This document shows, piece by piece, positions 16,653 to 26,287 of a DNA stretch of 64,000 nt (within the stretch, counting starts at the first letter, position 1; each line of letters starts with the position of its first letter). The position numbers were made by a program, and so were the translations under genes. The notes below the pieces were generated by a model that saw only the letters and a program-made list of their open reading frames with translations, ran no database searches and was not told where the DNA came from. The DNA is taken from assembly GCA_003859965.1 (NCBI GenBank), contig RQYR01000007.1, positions 1-64,000 on the forward strand, written 5' to 3'. Origin of the DNA: Comamonadaceae bacterium OH2545_COT-014 (GTDB lineage: Bacteria > Pseudomonadota > Gammaproteobacteria > Burkholderiales > Burkholderiaceae_C).

Positions 16653-16690
16653 AAAAAACCCCCGTCCCTGTCTGGCCAGGGGCGGGGGTT
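16653..16690 (-). terminator. Rho-independent terminator of the cytochrome c gene
   Basis: On the minus strand AACCCCCGCCCCTG pairs with CAGGGACGGGGGTT around a GCCAGA loop and is followed by T4. It lies 24 bases after the cytochrome c stop codon. Confidence 0.85.
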
Positions 16691-16713
16691 GGTCGTTTCA
16701 AGCCAGGCTGTGG

Positions 16714-17244
16714 TCAGGCAGCCGGAGCGGCCTCGCCTTCGGCGGCGCTGGCAGCGCCTGCGGGTGCGGCTGGCTCTTCAAACTTGGCGCCTGCGGCGTT
16801 GGAGATGTAGGCCACAGCGCGGCTGATTTCCAGGTCGGAGAAATCGCCGCCGCCCTGTGGGCCCATGTTGCCTTTGCCTTTGAGGGCGGATTGCACCAGC
16901 GTGTCGAAACCTTGCGCGATGCGGGGCGCCCAGGCTGCGGCATCCTGGAATTTGGGGGCGCCTGCCACGCCGCTGGCATGGCAGGCGGCGCACTGGGCGT
17001 TGTAAACCTGCTCGCCGTTTTGCAGCGCCCGTGCGGCCTGGCGAATGGCCACGCTGCCCACTTTCTGGATGCGGGTGGCCACGCCCAGTTCAGCGTCGGC
17101 CGTGGCCACGCCTTTGCCGTAGTCGGCCGGTGAGGGCAGCATCCAGATCAGCGCAATGGCCACGACCAGGGCAATCACGCTGAGCCAGATGGTGGTTTTC
17201 GCGCTTTTGGCGGCGGGGGCGGTGGGGGCGGTGATGTCGCTCAT
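16714..17244 (-). CDS. Membrane-anchored c-type cytochrome (cytochrome c5-like)
   Basis: 176 residues. A single membrane helix (about 17-36) anchors a periplasmic haem domain with the haem-binding motif CAACH at 85-89 and a probable methionine ligand in GNMGPQGG. The C-terminus after about 155 is an Ala/Glu/Pro-rich tail. Such proteins shuttle electrons to terminal oxidases or other periplasmic acceptors. It has its own terminator and is separated from the efflux genes by 183 bases, so it is probably a single-gene unit. Its partner cannot be told from here. Confidence 0.88.
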   Translation of the reverse strand: MSDITAPTAPAAKSAKTTIWLSVIALVVAIALIWMLPSPADYGKGVATADAELGVATRIQKVGSVAIRQAARALQNGEQVYNAQCAACHASGVAGAPKFQDAAAWAPRIAQGFDTLVQSALKGKGNMGPQGGGDFSDLEISRAVAYISNAAGAKFEEPAAPAGAASAAEGEAAPAA

Positions 17245-17427
17245 GGCGTCCTCGGAGGGCGTGTCGTGGGAGATGTGGGGTCAATGGGCGCTTCAGCGGG
17301 CCGCATGCATGTTTTGCACGTTTGCACGTTTTTTGCCAATGTGCCTTGCCGCTTCCCGCCCGGGCCTTGAAGCGCGAAATTATAGGCTGGCCCCCGCCGC
17401 CCAGGCCACCGCGCCTGGGGCGGTGGG

Positions 17428-18993
17428 TCAGCCGCCGGAGGCGGGGCGGGCGCTGGCGGCGCCGGGCGGGTTTTCCGCAGCCGCATCGTGCCAGCCGCCG
17501 CCGAGCGCCTTGTAGAGCTGCACTTCGTTGACACGCTGGGCCAGGCGGGCCTGGGCCAGCGCCTGTTCGGTGGCGAACAGGGAGCGCTGGGCGTCCAGCA
17601 TGTCGAGGTAGCTGGCCACGCCGTTGCGGTAGCGCAGGTCTGCCAGGCCAAAGCGCTCCTGCTCGGCATGCGCCTGCTGCTCCAGCGCGCCCAACTGGTC
17701 GGCCAGGGCGCTGCGGGCGGCCAAGGCGTCCGCCACTTCCTTGAAGGCGGTCTGGATGGCCTTTTCATACTGCGCCACGGCCATCTCGCGGGCGGCCTGG
17801 GCGGCTTCCAGCGCGGCGCGGTTGCGCCCCATGTCGAACAGGGGCAGCACCAGGCTGGGCGCGAAGGTCCAGGCGCGGCTGCCGCCGCTGCCGAGCAGGC
17901 CGTCCAGATCGCCGCTCACGCGGCCCAGGCTGGCGGTGAGGCTGATGCGCGGGAAGAAGTTGGCACGCGCCGCGCCGATGTTGGCGTTGGCGGCGATGAG
18001 TTGCTGTTCGGCCTGGCGGATGTCCGGGCGGCGCAGCAGCAGGTCTGACGGCAGGCCGGCGGGCACCTCGGCAAAGCGGGTCAGGGCGGCGGTGGCCTGC
18101 GGCGCGGGGGTGGGGCGGGTCATGTCCGCTGGCGCGGCGGCAGGCTGCGTGGCGGGCAGGGGCGGTAGCAGGTGTTCCGGGATGGCCTGGCCCACCAGCA
18201 GGGTGAGCGCGTGGATGTCCTGTGCGCGCAAGCGCTGCTGCTGCGCGCGGCTGGCGCGGGCCGTGGCCGCCAGTGATTGGGCCTGCCGCAGGTCCAGTGC
18301 GGAGGACACGCCGTGGTCCACCCGCATCTGGATGAGCTGGAGCGATTGCTCGCGCGTGGCCAGCGTGCGTTCGGCCAGCTGCAGCAGCGCCGTGTCGGTT
18401 TGCAGGGCCAGCCAGGCTTGGCTGACGGCGGCCACCACGCTGATCTGGGCGGCCTTGCGCGCCTCGTTCGTGGCCAGGTACTGCGCCAGGGCCGCGTCTT
18501 TGAGGGCCGCAACGCGGCCAAAGAAGTCGATTTCCCACGACGCCAGGCCCACGCTCAGGCCGTAGTTGCTGCTGATTTCAGGCCCGCCAAAGGCGGCCAT
18601 GGGCGCAGGCGTGCTGCGCGTGGCGCTGGCGCCCGCATTCAGGGTGGGTGCCTGGTCGGCACGGCGCACCTGGTACTGCGCGCGCGCTTGCGCCACGGCC
18701 TGCACCGCCACGCGCAGGTCGCGGTTGCCGTGCAGGGCCATGGCGATGAGTTCCCGCAGGCGTTCATCGTGCACGAATTGCTGCCACGGCAAATCGGCGG
18801 CGGCCACGGCAGGCGCTGTGGCGTGATCCGCGCCAGCGGGCGCGTGGGCCGTGGCCGGCCACTGGGCCGCCACGGGCAGGGCGGGCCGCTCATAGACGGG
18901 CGTGAGCGAGCACCCCGCCAGCAGCGTGGTGGCGGCCAGCGTCAGCGCTGCCAGACGGGGCAGCGGGGCAGGGGAGCGGATGGTCGTCGTCAT
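17428..18993 (-). CDS. Outer-membrane efflux lipoprotein, NodT/OprM family
   Basis: 521 residues from the ATG at 18993, which has GAGGT about 8 bases upstream; an ATG at 19008 overlapping the pump gene's stop (ATGA) is the alternative. The lipobox is LLAGC. The mature part has the two-fold coiled-coil layout of TolC-type channels, with LPSDLLLRRPDIRQAEQQL and LFDMGRNRAALEAAQAAREMA. It forms the outer-membrane channel of the tripartite pump made with the two genes just upstream. The tail is rich in Pro/Ala and of no known role. Confidence 0.9.
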   Translation of the reverse strand: MTTTIRSPAPLPRLAALTLAATTLLAGCSLTPVYERPALPVAAQWPATAHAPAGADHATAPAVAAADLPWQQFVHDERLRELIAMALHGNRDLRVAVQAVAQARAQYQVRRADQAPTLNAGASATRSTPAPMAAFGGPEISSNYGLSVGLASWEIDFFGRVAALKDAALAQYLATNEARKAAQISVVAAVSQAWLALQTDTALLQLAERTLATREQSLQLIQMRVDHGVSSALDLRQAQSLAATARASRAQQQRLRAQDIHALTLLVGQAIPEHLLPPLPATQPAAAPADMTRPTPAPQATAALTRFAEVPAGLPSDLLLRRPDIRQAEQQLIAANANIGAARANFFPRISLTASLGRVSGDLDGLLGSGGSRAWTFAPSLVLPLFDMGRNRAALEAAQAAREMAVAQYEKAIQTAFKEVADALAARSALADQLGALEQQAHAEQERFGLADLRYRNGVASYLDMLDAQRSLFATEQALAQARLAQRVNEVQLYKALGGGWHDAAAENPPGAASARPASGG

Positions 18994-19004
18994 GGCGAGA
19001 TACC

Positions 19005-22000
19005 TCATGGTGTGCTGTCGGCAGGTGCGGCCGGGGCGATGCCTGCGTGCTGCGCGTGGCGGGCGGCCATTTCCTGTTCGCGGCGGCTGCCCTTGAAGAG
19101 CTTGCGCACCACCAGGAAGAAGATGGGCACGAAGAACACCGCCAGCACGGTGCCCACCAGCATGCCACCGATCACGCCCGTGCCAATGGCGCGCTGGCTG
19201 GCCGAGCTGGCGCCGGTGGCGATGGCCAGCGGCACCACGCCCAGCGTGAAGGCCAGCGAGGTCATGACGATGGGGCGAAAGCGCAGGTGCGCCGCCTGCA
19301 GCGCCGCCGCCGCCAGGCCCTTGCCCTGGGCGTGCAAGTCCTTGGCGAACTCGATGATGAGGATGGCGTTCTTGGCCGACAGGCCGATGATGGTAATCAG
19401 GCCGATCTGGAAGTACACGTCGTTCGTCAGCCCGCGCGCGTACACGCCCATCAGCACGCCCAGCACGCCCAGCGGCACCACCAGGATGACGGCCAGCGGG
19501 ATGGACCAGCTCTCGTACAGCGCCGCCAGCGCCAGGAACACGGCCAGGATGGCGAAAGCGTACAGCAGCACAGCCTGGTTGCCGGCCAGTTTTTCCTCGC
19601 GCGACTGGCCTGTCCACTCGAAGCCGAAGCCGGGCGGCAGCTTGGCGGCCAGCGCCTCCATCTCGGCCATGGCGTCGCCCGTGCTGTAGCCGGGCGCGGC
19701 CGCGCCTTCCAGGCCCATGGCCGGGTAGCCGTTGTAGCGCACGGTTTGCATGGGGCCGGTGATCCAGCGCGTGCTGGCAAAGGCCGACAGCGGCACGGCC
19801 TGGCCTTTGGCGTTGGGCACGGTCAGCTGCAGGATGTCATCGGGCGTCATGCGCGCGGTGGCATCGGCCTGCACCATCACGCGCTGCATGCGGCCGGCGT
19901 TGGGAAAGTCGCCCACGTAGGCCGAACCCAGCGAGGTGCTGATAACGCTGTTGATGGCGGCAAAGCTCACGCCCTGCGCGGCGGCCTGGTCGCGGTCGAT
20001 GTCCACCTGCACCTGGGGCGCGTCTTCCAGCCCGGTGGGGCGCACGCCGGCGAGAACCTTGCTTTGCGCGGCCATGCCCAGCAACTGGTTGCGCGCGGCC
20101 AGCAGCGCCTCGTGCCCCTGGCCGGCGCGGTCTTGCAGGCGGAACACGAAACCGGCGCCGCTGCCCAGCTCGGGAATGGGCGGCGGGCTGACGGCGAAGA
20201 TGAAGGCGTCTTTCACGCGGGAGAGGGCACCGATGGCGCGGCCCGCCACGGCATCGGCCCCGTGCGCCGCGCCCGCGCGCTCGCCCCAGGGCTTGAGCGT
20301 GACGAAGGCCATGGCGGCGTTCTGCCCCTGCCCCGAGAAGGAAAAGCCCAGCACGCCCACCATGCTTTGCACTTCGGGCTGTTGCAGCACGTAGTCCTCC
20401 ACCTGGGCCATGACCTTTTGCGTGCGCTCCTGCGTGGCGCCTGGCGGCAGCTGCACGCTGACGATGATGTAGCCCTGATCTTCCTGAGGCAGAAACGAAG
20501 TGGGCAGGCGCCAATACATCCAGCCGGCGGCGGCGGCCAGCGCGCCGTACACCAGCATCACGCGCCCGGCGCGGCGCAGCAGCGCGGCCACCCAGCCCTC
20601 GTAGCCCTTGGCGGTGCGCGCGAAGCCCCGGTTGAACCAGCCGAAAAAGCCTTTCCGTTCATGGTGCCCTGTCACCGGCTTGAGCAGCGTGGCGCACAGC
20701 GCGGGCGTGAGCGACAGTGCCATGAAGGCCGAGAACGCGATGGACACGGCCATCACCAGCGCGAACTGCCGGTAGATGTTGCCGACCGAGCCGGAGAAGA
20801 AGGCCAGCGGCACGAACACCGCGATCAGCACCACCGTGATGCCGACGATGGCGCCCGAAATCTGCCCCATGGCCTTGCGCGTGGCCAGCAGCGGCGACAA
20901 CCCCTCCTCGGCCATGATGCGCTCGACGTTTTCCACCACCACGATGGCGTCGTCCACCACGATGCCGATCACCAGCACCATGCCGAACATGGTTAGCACG
21001 TTGATGGAAAAGCCCGCCGCCAGCAGCACGGCAAACGTGCCCAGCAGCGCCACCGGCACCACGATGGTGGGAATGACGGTGTAGCGCCAGTTCTGCAGGA
21101 ACAGGAACATCACCAGAAACACCAGCGCCACCGCCTCCAGCAGCGTGTGCACCACTTTTTCGATGGAAATCTTCACGAAGCTGGAGCTGTCGTAGGGCAC
21201 GCTCCAGCTCACCCCTTCGGGGAAGAAGGCGGCCAGCTCAGTCATGCGCGTCTTCACGGCGTCGGCCACGGCCAGCGCGTTGCCGGTGGGCGAGAGCTGG
21301 ATCGCCATGCCGGTCGCCGGCTCGCCATTGAGGCGGGAGGAAGTGGCGTAGCTTTCCGAACCCAGCTCGATGCGCGCCACGTCTTTCAGGCGCACCGTGC
21401 TGCCATCGGTATTGGCGCGCAGCGTGATGTTGCTGAACTGCTCCACCGAGGCGAGCTGGCCGGGCACCACCACCGTGGCGCTGGTGGCCTGGCCCGCCGC
21501 CAGCGGCAGGTTGCCCACGCTGCCGGCGGATACCTGCGCGTTCTGCGCCTGAATGGCGGCAGTCACGTCGGCGGGCGAGAGGTTGTAGTTTTGCAGCCGG
21601 GCCGGGTCCACCCACACGCGCATGGCGCGCTCGGCGCCGAACAGCTGCACTTGGCCCACGCCGGGGATGCGCTGCAACTCTGGCACCACGTTGCGCGAGG
21701 CGTAGTCAGACAGGCGGGACACGTCAAAGTCCGGGTTGGACGACTTCAGCGACACCACGGCCAGGAAGTTGGAGCGCGCCTTGTCCACCCGCACGCCCTG
21801 CCGCGTCACCGCCGAGGGCAGGCTGGGCGTGGCGCGCGCCAGGCGGTTTTGCACTTCGACCTGGGCCAGATCGATGTTGGTGCCCGTCTCGAACGACAGC
21901 GTGATGGAGCCGGTGCCGTTGGCCTGCGCCTTCGATTCCATGTAGGCCAGGCCGGGCGCGCCGTTCATCTCGCGCTCGATCACGGAAAGCACGGCGTCTT

Positions 22001-22172
22001 CCAGCGTTTGCGCCGAGGCGCCGGGATAGGCCACGCTCAGCACCACCGAAGGCGGCGCCACCGACGGGTATTGCGCCACGGGCAGCCGCGTGATGGACAG
22101 CACGCCCGCGATGCTGATGAACAACGCGATCACCCACGCGAAGATGGGGCGGTCAATGAAAAAACGAGCCAT
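19005..22172 (-). CDS. RND multidrug efflux permease, HAE1 (AcrB/MexB) family
   Basis: 1055 residues, the usual length for the family. It starts MARFFIDRPIFAWVIALF and carries the typical periplasmic loops and twelve membrane segments, including GIVVDDAIVVVENVER with the paired Asp of the proton relay, and LSLTPALCATLL. It is the proton-driven inner-membrane pump that exports drugs, dyes or solvents through the adaptor and channel encoded beside it. It lies 17 bases after the adaptor gene and its stop overlaps a possible start of the channel gene, so the three form one operon. Confidence 0.95.
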   Translation of the reverse strand: MARFFIDRPIFAWVIALFISIAGVLSITRLPVAQYPSVAPPSVVLSVAYPGASAQTLEDAVLSVIEREMNGAPGLAYMESKAQANGTGSITLSFETGTNIDLAQVEVQNRLARATPSLPSAVTRQGVRVDKARSNFLAVVSLKSSNPDFDVSRLSDYASRNVVPELQRIPGVGQVQLFGAERAMRVWVDPARLQNYNLSPADVTAAIQAQNAQVSAGSVGNLPLAAGQATSATVVVPGQLASVEQFSNITLRANTDGSTVRLKDVARIELGSESYATSSRLNGEPATGMAIQLSPTGNALAVADAVKTRMTELAAFFPEGVSWSVPYDSSSFVKISIEKVVHTLLEAVALVFLVMFLFLQNWRYTVIPTIVVPVALLGTFAVLLAAGFSINVLTMFGMVLVIGIVVDDAIVVVENVERIMAEEGLSPLLATRKAMGQISGAIVGITVVLIAVFVPLAFFSGSVGNIYRQFALVMAVSIAFSAFMALSLTPALCATLLKPVTGHHERKGFFGWFNRGFARTAKGYEGWVAALLRRAGRVMLVYGALAAAAGWMYWRLPTSFLPQEDQGYIIVSVQLPPGATQERTQKVMAQVEDYVLQQPEVQSMVGVLGFSFSGQGQNAAMAFVTLKPWGERAGAAHGADAVAGRAIGALSRVKDAFIFAVSPPPIPELGSGAGFVFRLQDRAGQGHEALLAARNQLLGMAAQSKVLAGVRPTGLEDAPQVQVDIDRDQAAAQGVSFAAINSVISTSLGSAYVGDFPNAGRMQRVMVQADATARMTPDDILQLTVPNAKGQAVPLSAFASTRWITGPMQTVRYNGYPAMGLEGAAAPGYSTGDAMAEMEALAAKLPPGFGFEWTGQSREEKLAGNQAVLLYAFAILAVFLALAALYESWSIPLAVILVVPLGVLGVLMGVYARGLTNDVYFQIGLITIIGLSAKNAILIIEFAKDLHAQGKGLAAAALQAAHLRFRPIVMTSLAFTLGVVPLAIATGASSASQRAIGTGVIGGMLVGTVLAVFFVPIFFLVVRKLFKGSRREQEMAARHAQHAGIAPAAPADSTP

Positions 22173-22189
22173 GGTGCGCGCCCCTTTTC

Positions 22190-23461
22190 TTATTGCGACG
22201 CGGTGCTGGCCGCTGAGCTGGCCGGGGCGGCGTTTGCTTCATTTTTAGTAGCGCCTTGGGTATTACCCATGGGCGCTGAAGCCTGTTTGGGCTGCCATGG
22301 CACGGGTTTGACGACCTGGGCGCCCATGCGCAGCTTCATGGCCCCTTCCACCATGACCTGCTCGCCGGGCTGCAGGCCGCCGGTCACGATCCAGTGCTGT
22401 CCCTGCGCCCCCTGAATGGTCACGGGCCGCGGCGCCACGCTGCCATCAGGCGCCACCACCAGCACCGTGTCGCCCTGGCTGCCGCGCGTCACGGCTTGCT
22501 GCGGCAGCAAGATGGCGCCATCCACCTGGGCCTGCTCCAGCCGCACACGCACGTACAGGCCGGGCAGCAGGGCGCCGTCGGGGTTGGGCACCTCGGCGCG
22601 CAGCGCGATCTGGCCCGTGGCCGGGTCCACTGTCAGGTCGCTGAACAGCAGTCGGCCAGGGTGGGCATACGTGCTGCCGTCTTCCAGCAGCACCGTCACG
22701 CGCGCGGCCTGGCCATCGCGCGCCAGCTGGCCGCTGGCCAGTTGCTGGCGCAGGCGCATGGCCTCGGCGGCCGATTGGGTCACGTTCACGTACAGCGGGT
22801 CAATTTGCTGAATGGTGGCCAGCTGCGTCGCTTCGCCCTGGCCCACCAGCGCGCCTTCCGTCACCAGCGCGCGGCCAATGCGCCCGCTGATGGGGGCCGT
22901 GACGCGGGCGTGGCCCAGGTTGATGCGCGCCGTCTGCACGGCCGCGCGGCCGGCCTGCACGTCGGCCTGCGCTTGCTTCTGGCTGGCCACGGCCGCGGCG
23001 TATTCCTGCTGGCTGATGGCGTTGGCCGCCACCAGCGGCTTGTAGCGTGTGGCCAGGGCCGACGCCTGTGCCAGGTTGGCCTCGGCGCGCGCCAGCGTGG
23101 CCTGCGCGCTTTGCAGCGCCGCCTGGTAGGGCGCGGCGTCAATGGCAAACAGCGCCTGCCCGGCCTTCACATCGCTGCCTTCGCGAAACAGCCGCTTTTG
23201 CAGGATGCCGGCCGCGCGCGCGCGCACCTGGGCCACGCGCGAGGCTTCCAGCCGCCCTGGCAGCTCGGTCACCAGCGGCACCACGCCGGGCTGCACGGTG
23301 AGCACCGCCACCTCGGGCGGCGGCGCGGCCTGCGAGCCGGCAGCGGCATCCGCCTCTTTGGAGTCGCTGCAGGCGGTCAGCGCCGCCAGCAGGGCCACGG
23401 CGGCGGCCAACGCGGCAGGGCGCCTGCGCGCGCAAGAAGTGATGGATGCAGAAAAAAACAT
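22190..23461 (-). CDS. RND efflux periplasmic adaptor lipoprotein (AcrA/MexA type)
   Basis: 423 residues from the ATG at 23461. The lipobox is LLAALTAC, followed by a biotin-lipoyl/coiled-coil arrangement (PGRLEASRVAQVRARAAG, then the hairpin to about 215, PISGRIGRALVTEGALV) and a beta-barrel domain (PLYVNVTQS, VDPATGQIALRAEVPNPDGALLPGLYV). It links the pump to the outer-membrane channel. The last 35 residues (ASAPMGNTQGATKNEANAAP onward) are low-complexity and partly encoded by an AT-rich interspersed repeat. A TetR repressor gene is divergent with an operator between them. Confidence 0.93.
   Translation of the reverse strand: MFFSASITSCARRRPAALAAAVALLAALTACSDSKEADAAAGSQAAPPPEVAVLTVQPGVVPLVTELPGRLEASRVAQVRARAAGILQKRLFREGSDVKAGQALFAIDAAPYQAALQSAQATLARAEANLAQASALATRYKPLVAANAISQQEYAAAVASQKQAQADVQAGRAAVQTARINLGHARVTAPISGRIGRALVTEGALVGQGEATQLATIQQIDPLYVNVTQSAAEAMRLRQQLASGQLARDGQAARVTVLLEDGSTYAHPGRLLFSDLTVDPATGQIALRAEVPNPDGALLPGLYVRVRLEQAQVDGAILLPQQAVTRGSQGDTVLVVAPDGSVAPRPVTIQGAQGQHWIVTGGLQPGEQVMVEGAMKLRMGAQVVKPVPWQPKQASAPMGNTQGATKNEANAAPASSAASTASQ
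22236..22289. repeat. AT-rich interspersed repeat in the adaptor C-terminus
   Basis: On the minus strand CAGGCTTCAGCGCCCATGGG then AAGGCGCTACTAAAAATGAAGC matches the interspersed repeat arms (CTTGGCAGGCG/AGCGCT and GCTACTAAAAA). It is in frame and gives the QASAPMGNTQGATKNEA tail segment. Confidence 0.5.
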
Positions 23462-23665
23462 GATGGGTTTCCGAAGAACGTTGACCACAGCCCCGGGTGA
23501 ACACCGCCCATCCGGCTTGACTGCAATGAAAAAACCAAAAAGTGCCCGGACGCGCGCGCTGCGGCGGCCAGGCGCTTCATGCCGCCGCCGGCAGGCGGGA
23601 CGATGCGGCCCAGAACGCCTACCGGTTTTCCTCCGGTTGTACCGCGTTGACGGCCTGGGCGGCTG

Positions 23666-23850
23666 AGAACCTGTTCCAAGTCCCTGCACGACGGGCACTG
23701 AAGCGGATGGAGGCGGTCTGCGGCGCACGCAAAACTGGCCAATAGCCCGTGCTATCACGGGAATCATGGGCTATTGGCGGCGCTTTGCGCCTTGCATCCC
23801 ATCCTCAACCGCTGGCGGCCCAGTCGCGCCGAGACTTTGAACAGGTTTTG
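23666..23850. repeat. Long interspersed repeat, copy B
   Basis: About 185 bp from AGAACCTGTTCCAAG to TTGAACAGGTTTTG, in the orientation opposite to copies A and C. An internal stem (CCAATAGCCC / GGGCTATTGG around 23738-23780) is well conserved. It lies between the efflux operon and its repressor gene, 205 bases upstream of the adaptor start. The full gap 23462-24046 otherwise holds only the operator region. Confidence 0.85.
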
Positions 23851-23921
23851 AATCCCCCCGCCCGCCGCAAGGCTGGAAAACAAGTTCCCCCCTCACCCGG
23901 GCGATGAGCACCCGCGCATTT

Positions 23922-23941
23922 TACATACATTCTTGTATGTA
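23922..23941. promoter_or_regulatory. AcrR/TtgR-type operator between efflux operon and repressor
   Basis: Half sites TACATACA and TGTATGTA are separated by four bases, a perfect inverted repeat. It is nearly the known AcrR-type operator pattern (TACATACAT... ATGTATGTA). It lies 106 bases upstream of the repressor ATG in the divergent region, so binding would shut both directions. Confidence 0.75.
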
Positions 23942-24046
23942 TGGGTTAAACTGGCGGCTTTCCTTTCCACACTCCCGGCGCGCCCTGCGCGCGCTGTCTC
24001 ATCCGCCCTTGATTTCCGGCAGTGTTTCACGCTGCGCCTTGCCCAC

Positions 24047-24709
24047 ATGGCCCGCCGTACCAAAGAAGATGCCCTTGCCACCCGCGCCGCCTTGCTGGAT
24101 GCCGCCGAATGCGCGTTCCAGCAAAAAGGGGTGGCGCGCACGTCGCTGGCCGACATCGCGCAACAAGCCGGCATGACGCGCGGCGCCATTTACTGGCACT
24201 TCAAGGACAAGACCGACTTGTTCACCGCCATGATGGAGCGCGTGACCCTGCCCCTGCATGCCCGGCTGGAAGCCGTGGCCCAGGCCGGGGACGGCGCAGG
24301 CGATGCCGTGGCCCTGCTGTGCGAGAGCATCGGCACGGCCCTGCGCCAGATCCGGCGCAACGCGCAAACGCGCCGCGTGCTTGAAATCGCCTGCCTGATG
24401 GTGGAGCACGTGGACGAGCTGGGCGCGCTGCGCAGCCGGCATGCCCGAGAGATCGAGGCCAACGTCAGCCGCATCGCCAATGTGCTCACGCGCGCCGCGC
24501 GCCAGCGCCAGCGCCCGCTGCCAGCGCCCGCCGACACCCTGGCGCGTGGGCTGGATGCCCTGATTTACGGCCTGGTGCACCACTGGCTGCTCAACCCGGT
24601 GTTCGCGCTGGAAAACACGGCCCGGCACACCGTGGCGGCATACCTGAGCGGCATCGGTTTGCCGCTCCCGCGCCCGCCCAAGCCGGGCGCGCCCGGCAAT
24701 CAGGGATAA
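24047..24709 (+). CDS. TetR/AcrR-type repressor of the efflux operon
   Basis: 220 residues from the ATG at 24047 (MARRTKEDALATRAALLDAAE), the start typical for AcrR/TtgR/MexR-like TetR proteins. The helix-turn-helix is LADIAQQAGMTRGAIYWHFKDKTDL, and the C-terminal domain continues through RRVLEIACLMVEHVDELG. It is divergent from the RND operon and next to an AcrR-type operator, so it should repress the pump until a toxic ligand binds. An upstream in-frame ATG at 23933 would start inside the operator and is unlikely. Confidence 0.9.
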   Translation: MARRTKEDALATRAALLDAAECAFQQKGVARTSLADIAQQAGMTRGAIYWHFKDKTDLFTAMMERVTLPLHARLEAVAQAGDGAGDAVALLCESIGTALRQIRRNAQTRRVLEIACLMVEHVDELGALRSRHAREIEANVSRIANVLTRAARQRQRPLPAPADTLARGLDALIYGLVHHWLLNPVFALENTARHTVAAYLSGIGLPLPRPPKPGAPGNQG

Positions 24710-24728
24710 TGCGGCGCTTTCATCCCAT

Positions 24729-24804
24729 GCGGCTGTAGCTCAGTGGATAGAGTATCGGCCTCCGAAGCCGAGGGTCGTGGGTTCGATCCCCGCCAGCCGC
24801 GCCA
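24729..24804 (+). tRNA. tRNA-Arg (CCG)
   Basis: The acceptor arms GCGGCTG (24729-24735) and CAGCCGC (24794-24800) pair fully, followed by G and an encoded CCA. The anticodon stem TCGGC/GCCGA encloses CTCCGAA with anticodon CCG at 24762-24764. The T-loop GGTTCGATCC is normal. It decodes the arginine codon CGG, common in this GC-rich genome. Confidence 0.95.
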
Positions 24805-24947
24805 GTTTTCCCCTGCTTTTTCTGTTCCCGTCCACCTGCCGCGGACTGGATTGCGGCGGTATTTTTCTTGCCCGCCTTTGAACAGGTTTCAAGCCAACGG
24901 CTGCATGCCCATTGGGGTAACCGGGCCGCCCTCTCCCTCCAATTGCC

Positions 24948-25934
24948 TTACTTGAGCCAGCCGCGCCGGCGGAAGTACCACATGGGAACCAGCGCGCTGG
25001 CCACCATCAGGCCCAGCGCCCAGGGGTAGCCCAGCTTCCAGTTCAACTCGGGCATGTACTGGAAGTTCATGCCGTAGATGCTGGCGATCAGCGTGGGAGG
25101 CAGCAGCGCCACGCTGGCCACCGAGAACAGCTTGATGATCTTGTTCTGGTTGATGTTGATGAAGCCGACGGTGGCGTCCATCAAAAAGTTGATCTTGTCG
25201 AACAGGAAGGTGGTGTGGCTGTCCAGCGAGTCGATGTCGCGCAGGATCTGGCGCGCGTCCTCGAACTGCTCGGCATCCAGCATCTTGCTGCGCATCAAGA
25301 AGCTAACGGCGCGGCGCGTGTCCATCACGTTGCGGCGGATGCGGCCGTTCAGGTCTTCCTGGTGCGCGATGGCGGCCAGCACCTCGCTGGCCTCGGCGTC
25401 GCTCACGCTGTCGGAAAGCACCAGGCGGCTGGCCTTTTCCAGCTCGTCGTACACGCCTTCCAGCGTGTCGGCGGAGTATTCGGCGTCGGCGTCAAAGAGC
25501 TTGAGCAGCACTTCCTTGGCATCGGTCAGCAGCCCCGGCATGCGGCGCGCGCGCATGCGCAGCAGGCGGAAGGCGGGCACCGTCTCGTCGTGAATGGAAA
25601 ACAGCACGCCGTGGCCGCGCGCGTCGGCGTTGAGCAAGTTGATGATGAAGGCCACCCGCACCTGGCGCGGGTTGTCCGGATCGGCCACCAGAAAGTCGCA
25701 GCGGATGTGCAGCTCGCCGTTGTCTTCCTCGTAGAAGCGGGCGGACTCCTCAATGTCGTCATCCATCGCGTCATCGGGAATCTGCACGCCGTAGTGCTGG
25801 CGCACCCAGCGCTTTTCCTCCGGCGTGGGGTCTTCCAGATCCACCCAGATGGGGCGGAACTTGGACAGCTCTTCCAGCGATTCGATTTCTTCCTGGAACA
25901 GTCGCCCGTTGGAGAGCGTAAAGACATTGAGCAT
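24948..25934 (-). CDS. corA: CorA family magnesium/cobalt transporter
   Basis: 328 residues from the ATG at 25934, which has GAGGGAA about 8 bases upstream. A large cytoplasmic domain is followed by two C-terminal membrane helices with the signature GMNFQYMPEL between them and the basic end YFRRRGWLK. The protein forms a pentameric Mg2+ channel. It is divergent from hpf with a 353-base gap. No Mg2+ riboswitch-like leader is evident. Confidence 0.95.
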   Translation of the reverse strand: MLNVFTLSNGRLFQEEIESLEELSKFRPIWVDLEDPTPEEKRWVRQHYGVQIPDDAMDDDIEESARFYEEDNGELHIRCDFLVADPDNPRQVRVAFIINLLNADARGHGVLFSIHDETVPAFRLLRMRARRMPGLLTDAKEVLLKLFDADAEYSADTLEGVYDELEKASRLVLSDSVSDAEASEVLAAIAHQEDLNGRIRRNVMDTRRAVSFLMRSKMLDAEQFEDARQILRDIDSLDSHTTFLFDKINFLMDATVGFININQNKIIKLFSVASVALLPPTLIASIYGMNFQYMPELNWKLGYPWALGLMVASALVPMWYFRRRGWLK

Positions 25935-26287
25935 GGCGCATTCCCTCGGCTTCAGGCGCAGACTCTGACGGCGCTGGGGGGTGGTGTACGTGGGGCAGCT
26001 TTCAGTCTCCGCGCCAGTGTCTCCAGGGAGCAAGACCGGCTGGGCGCAGGCTGGGGCGGCGCTTTCGGGCCGGTCAGGCGCATTCGTGGCCAAGCCGGCG
26101 AATCACGTGAAAACGGGCGGAACCACAAGGCTAAAGGCTGATTATCGCACCCGCTCTGCTGGCGGGCGGCGGGTTGCAATCGCCAGGCATCGGGTGCATA
26201 GTGACCCGCGTGGCAGCGCCGTTTTCCTCATCGCCCGGCGCCAGCGGCGGGCGGTTTTTGTCAACCCTGAACCACAGGAGGCTTCAC
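25935..26287. promoter_or_regulatory. Divergent corA/hpf leader region with a hairpin before hpf
   Basis: This gap must hold promoters for both genes but none is clear by eye. A hairpin made of GCCCGGCGCC and GGCGGGC (26233-26252) followed by five T at 26255-26259 lies about 30 bases before the hpf start, and could be a weak terminator or attenuator in the hpf leader. Confidence 0.35.

Noticed and set aside
25935-26287. Mg2+-sensing riboswitch in the corA leader
   Set aside because: No conserved M-box or mgtA-type leader structure could be recognised; the gap is GC-rich with only a hairpin near hpf.
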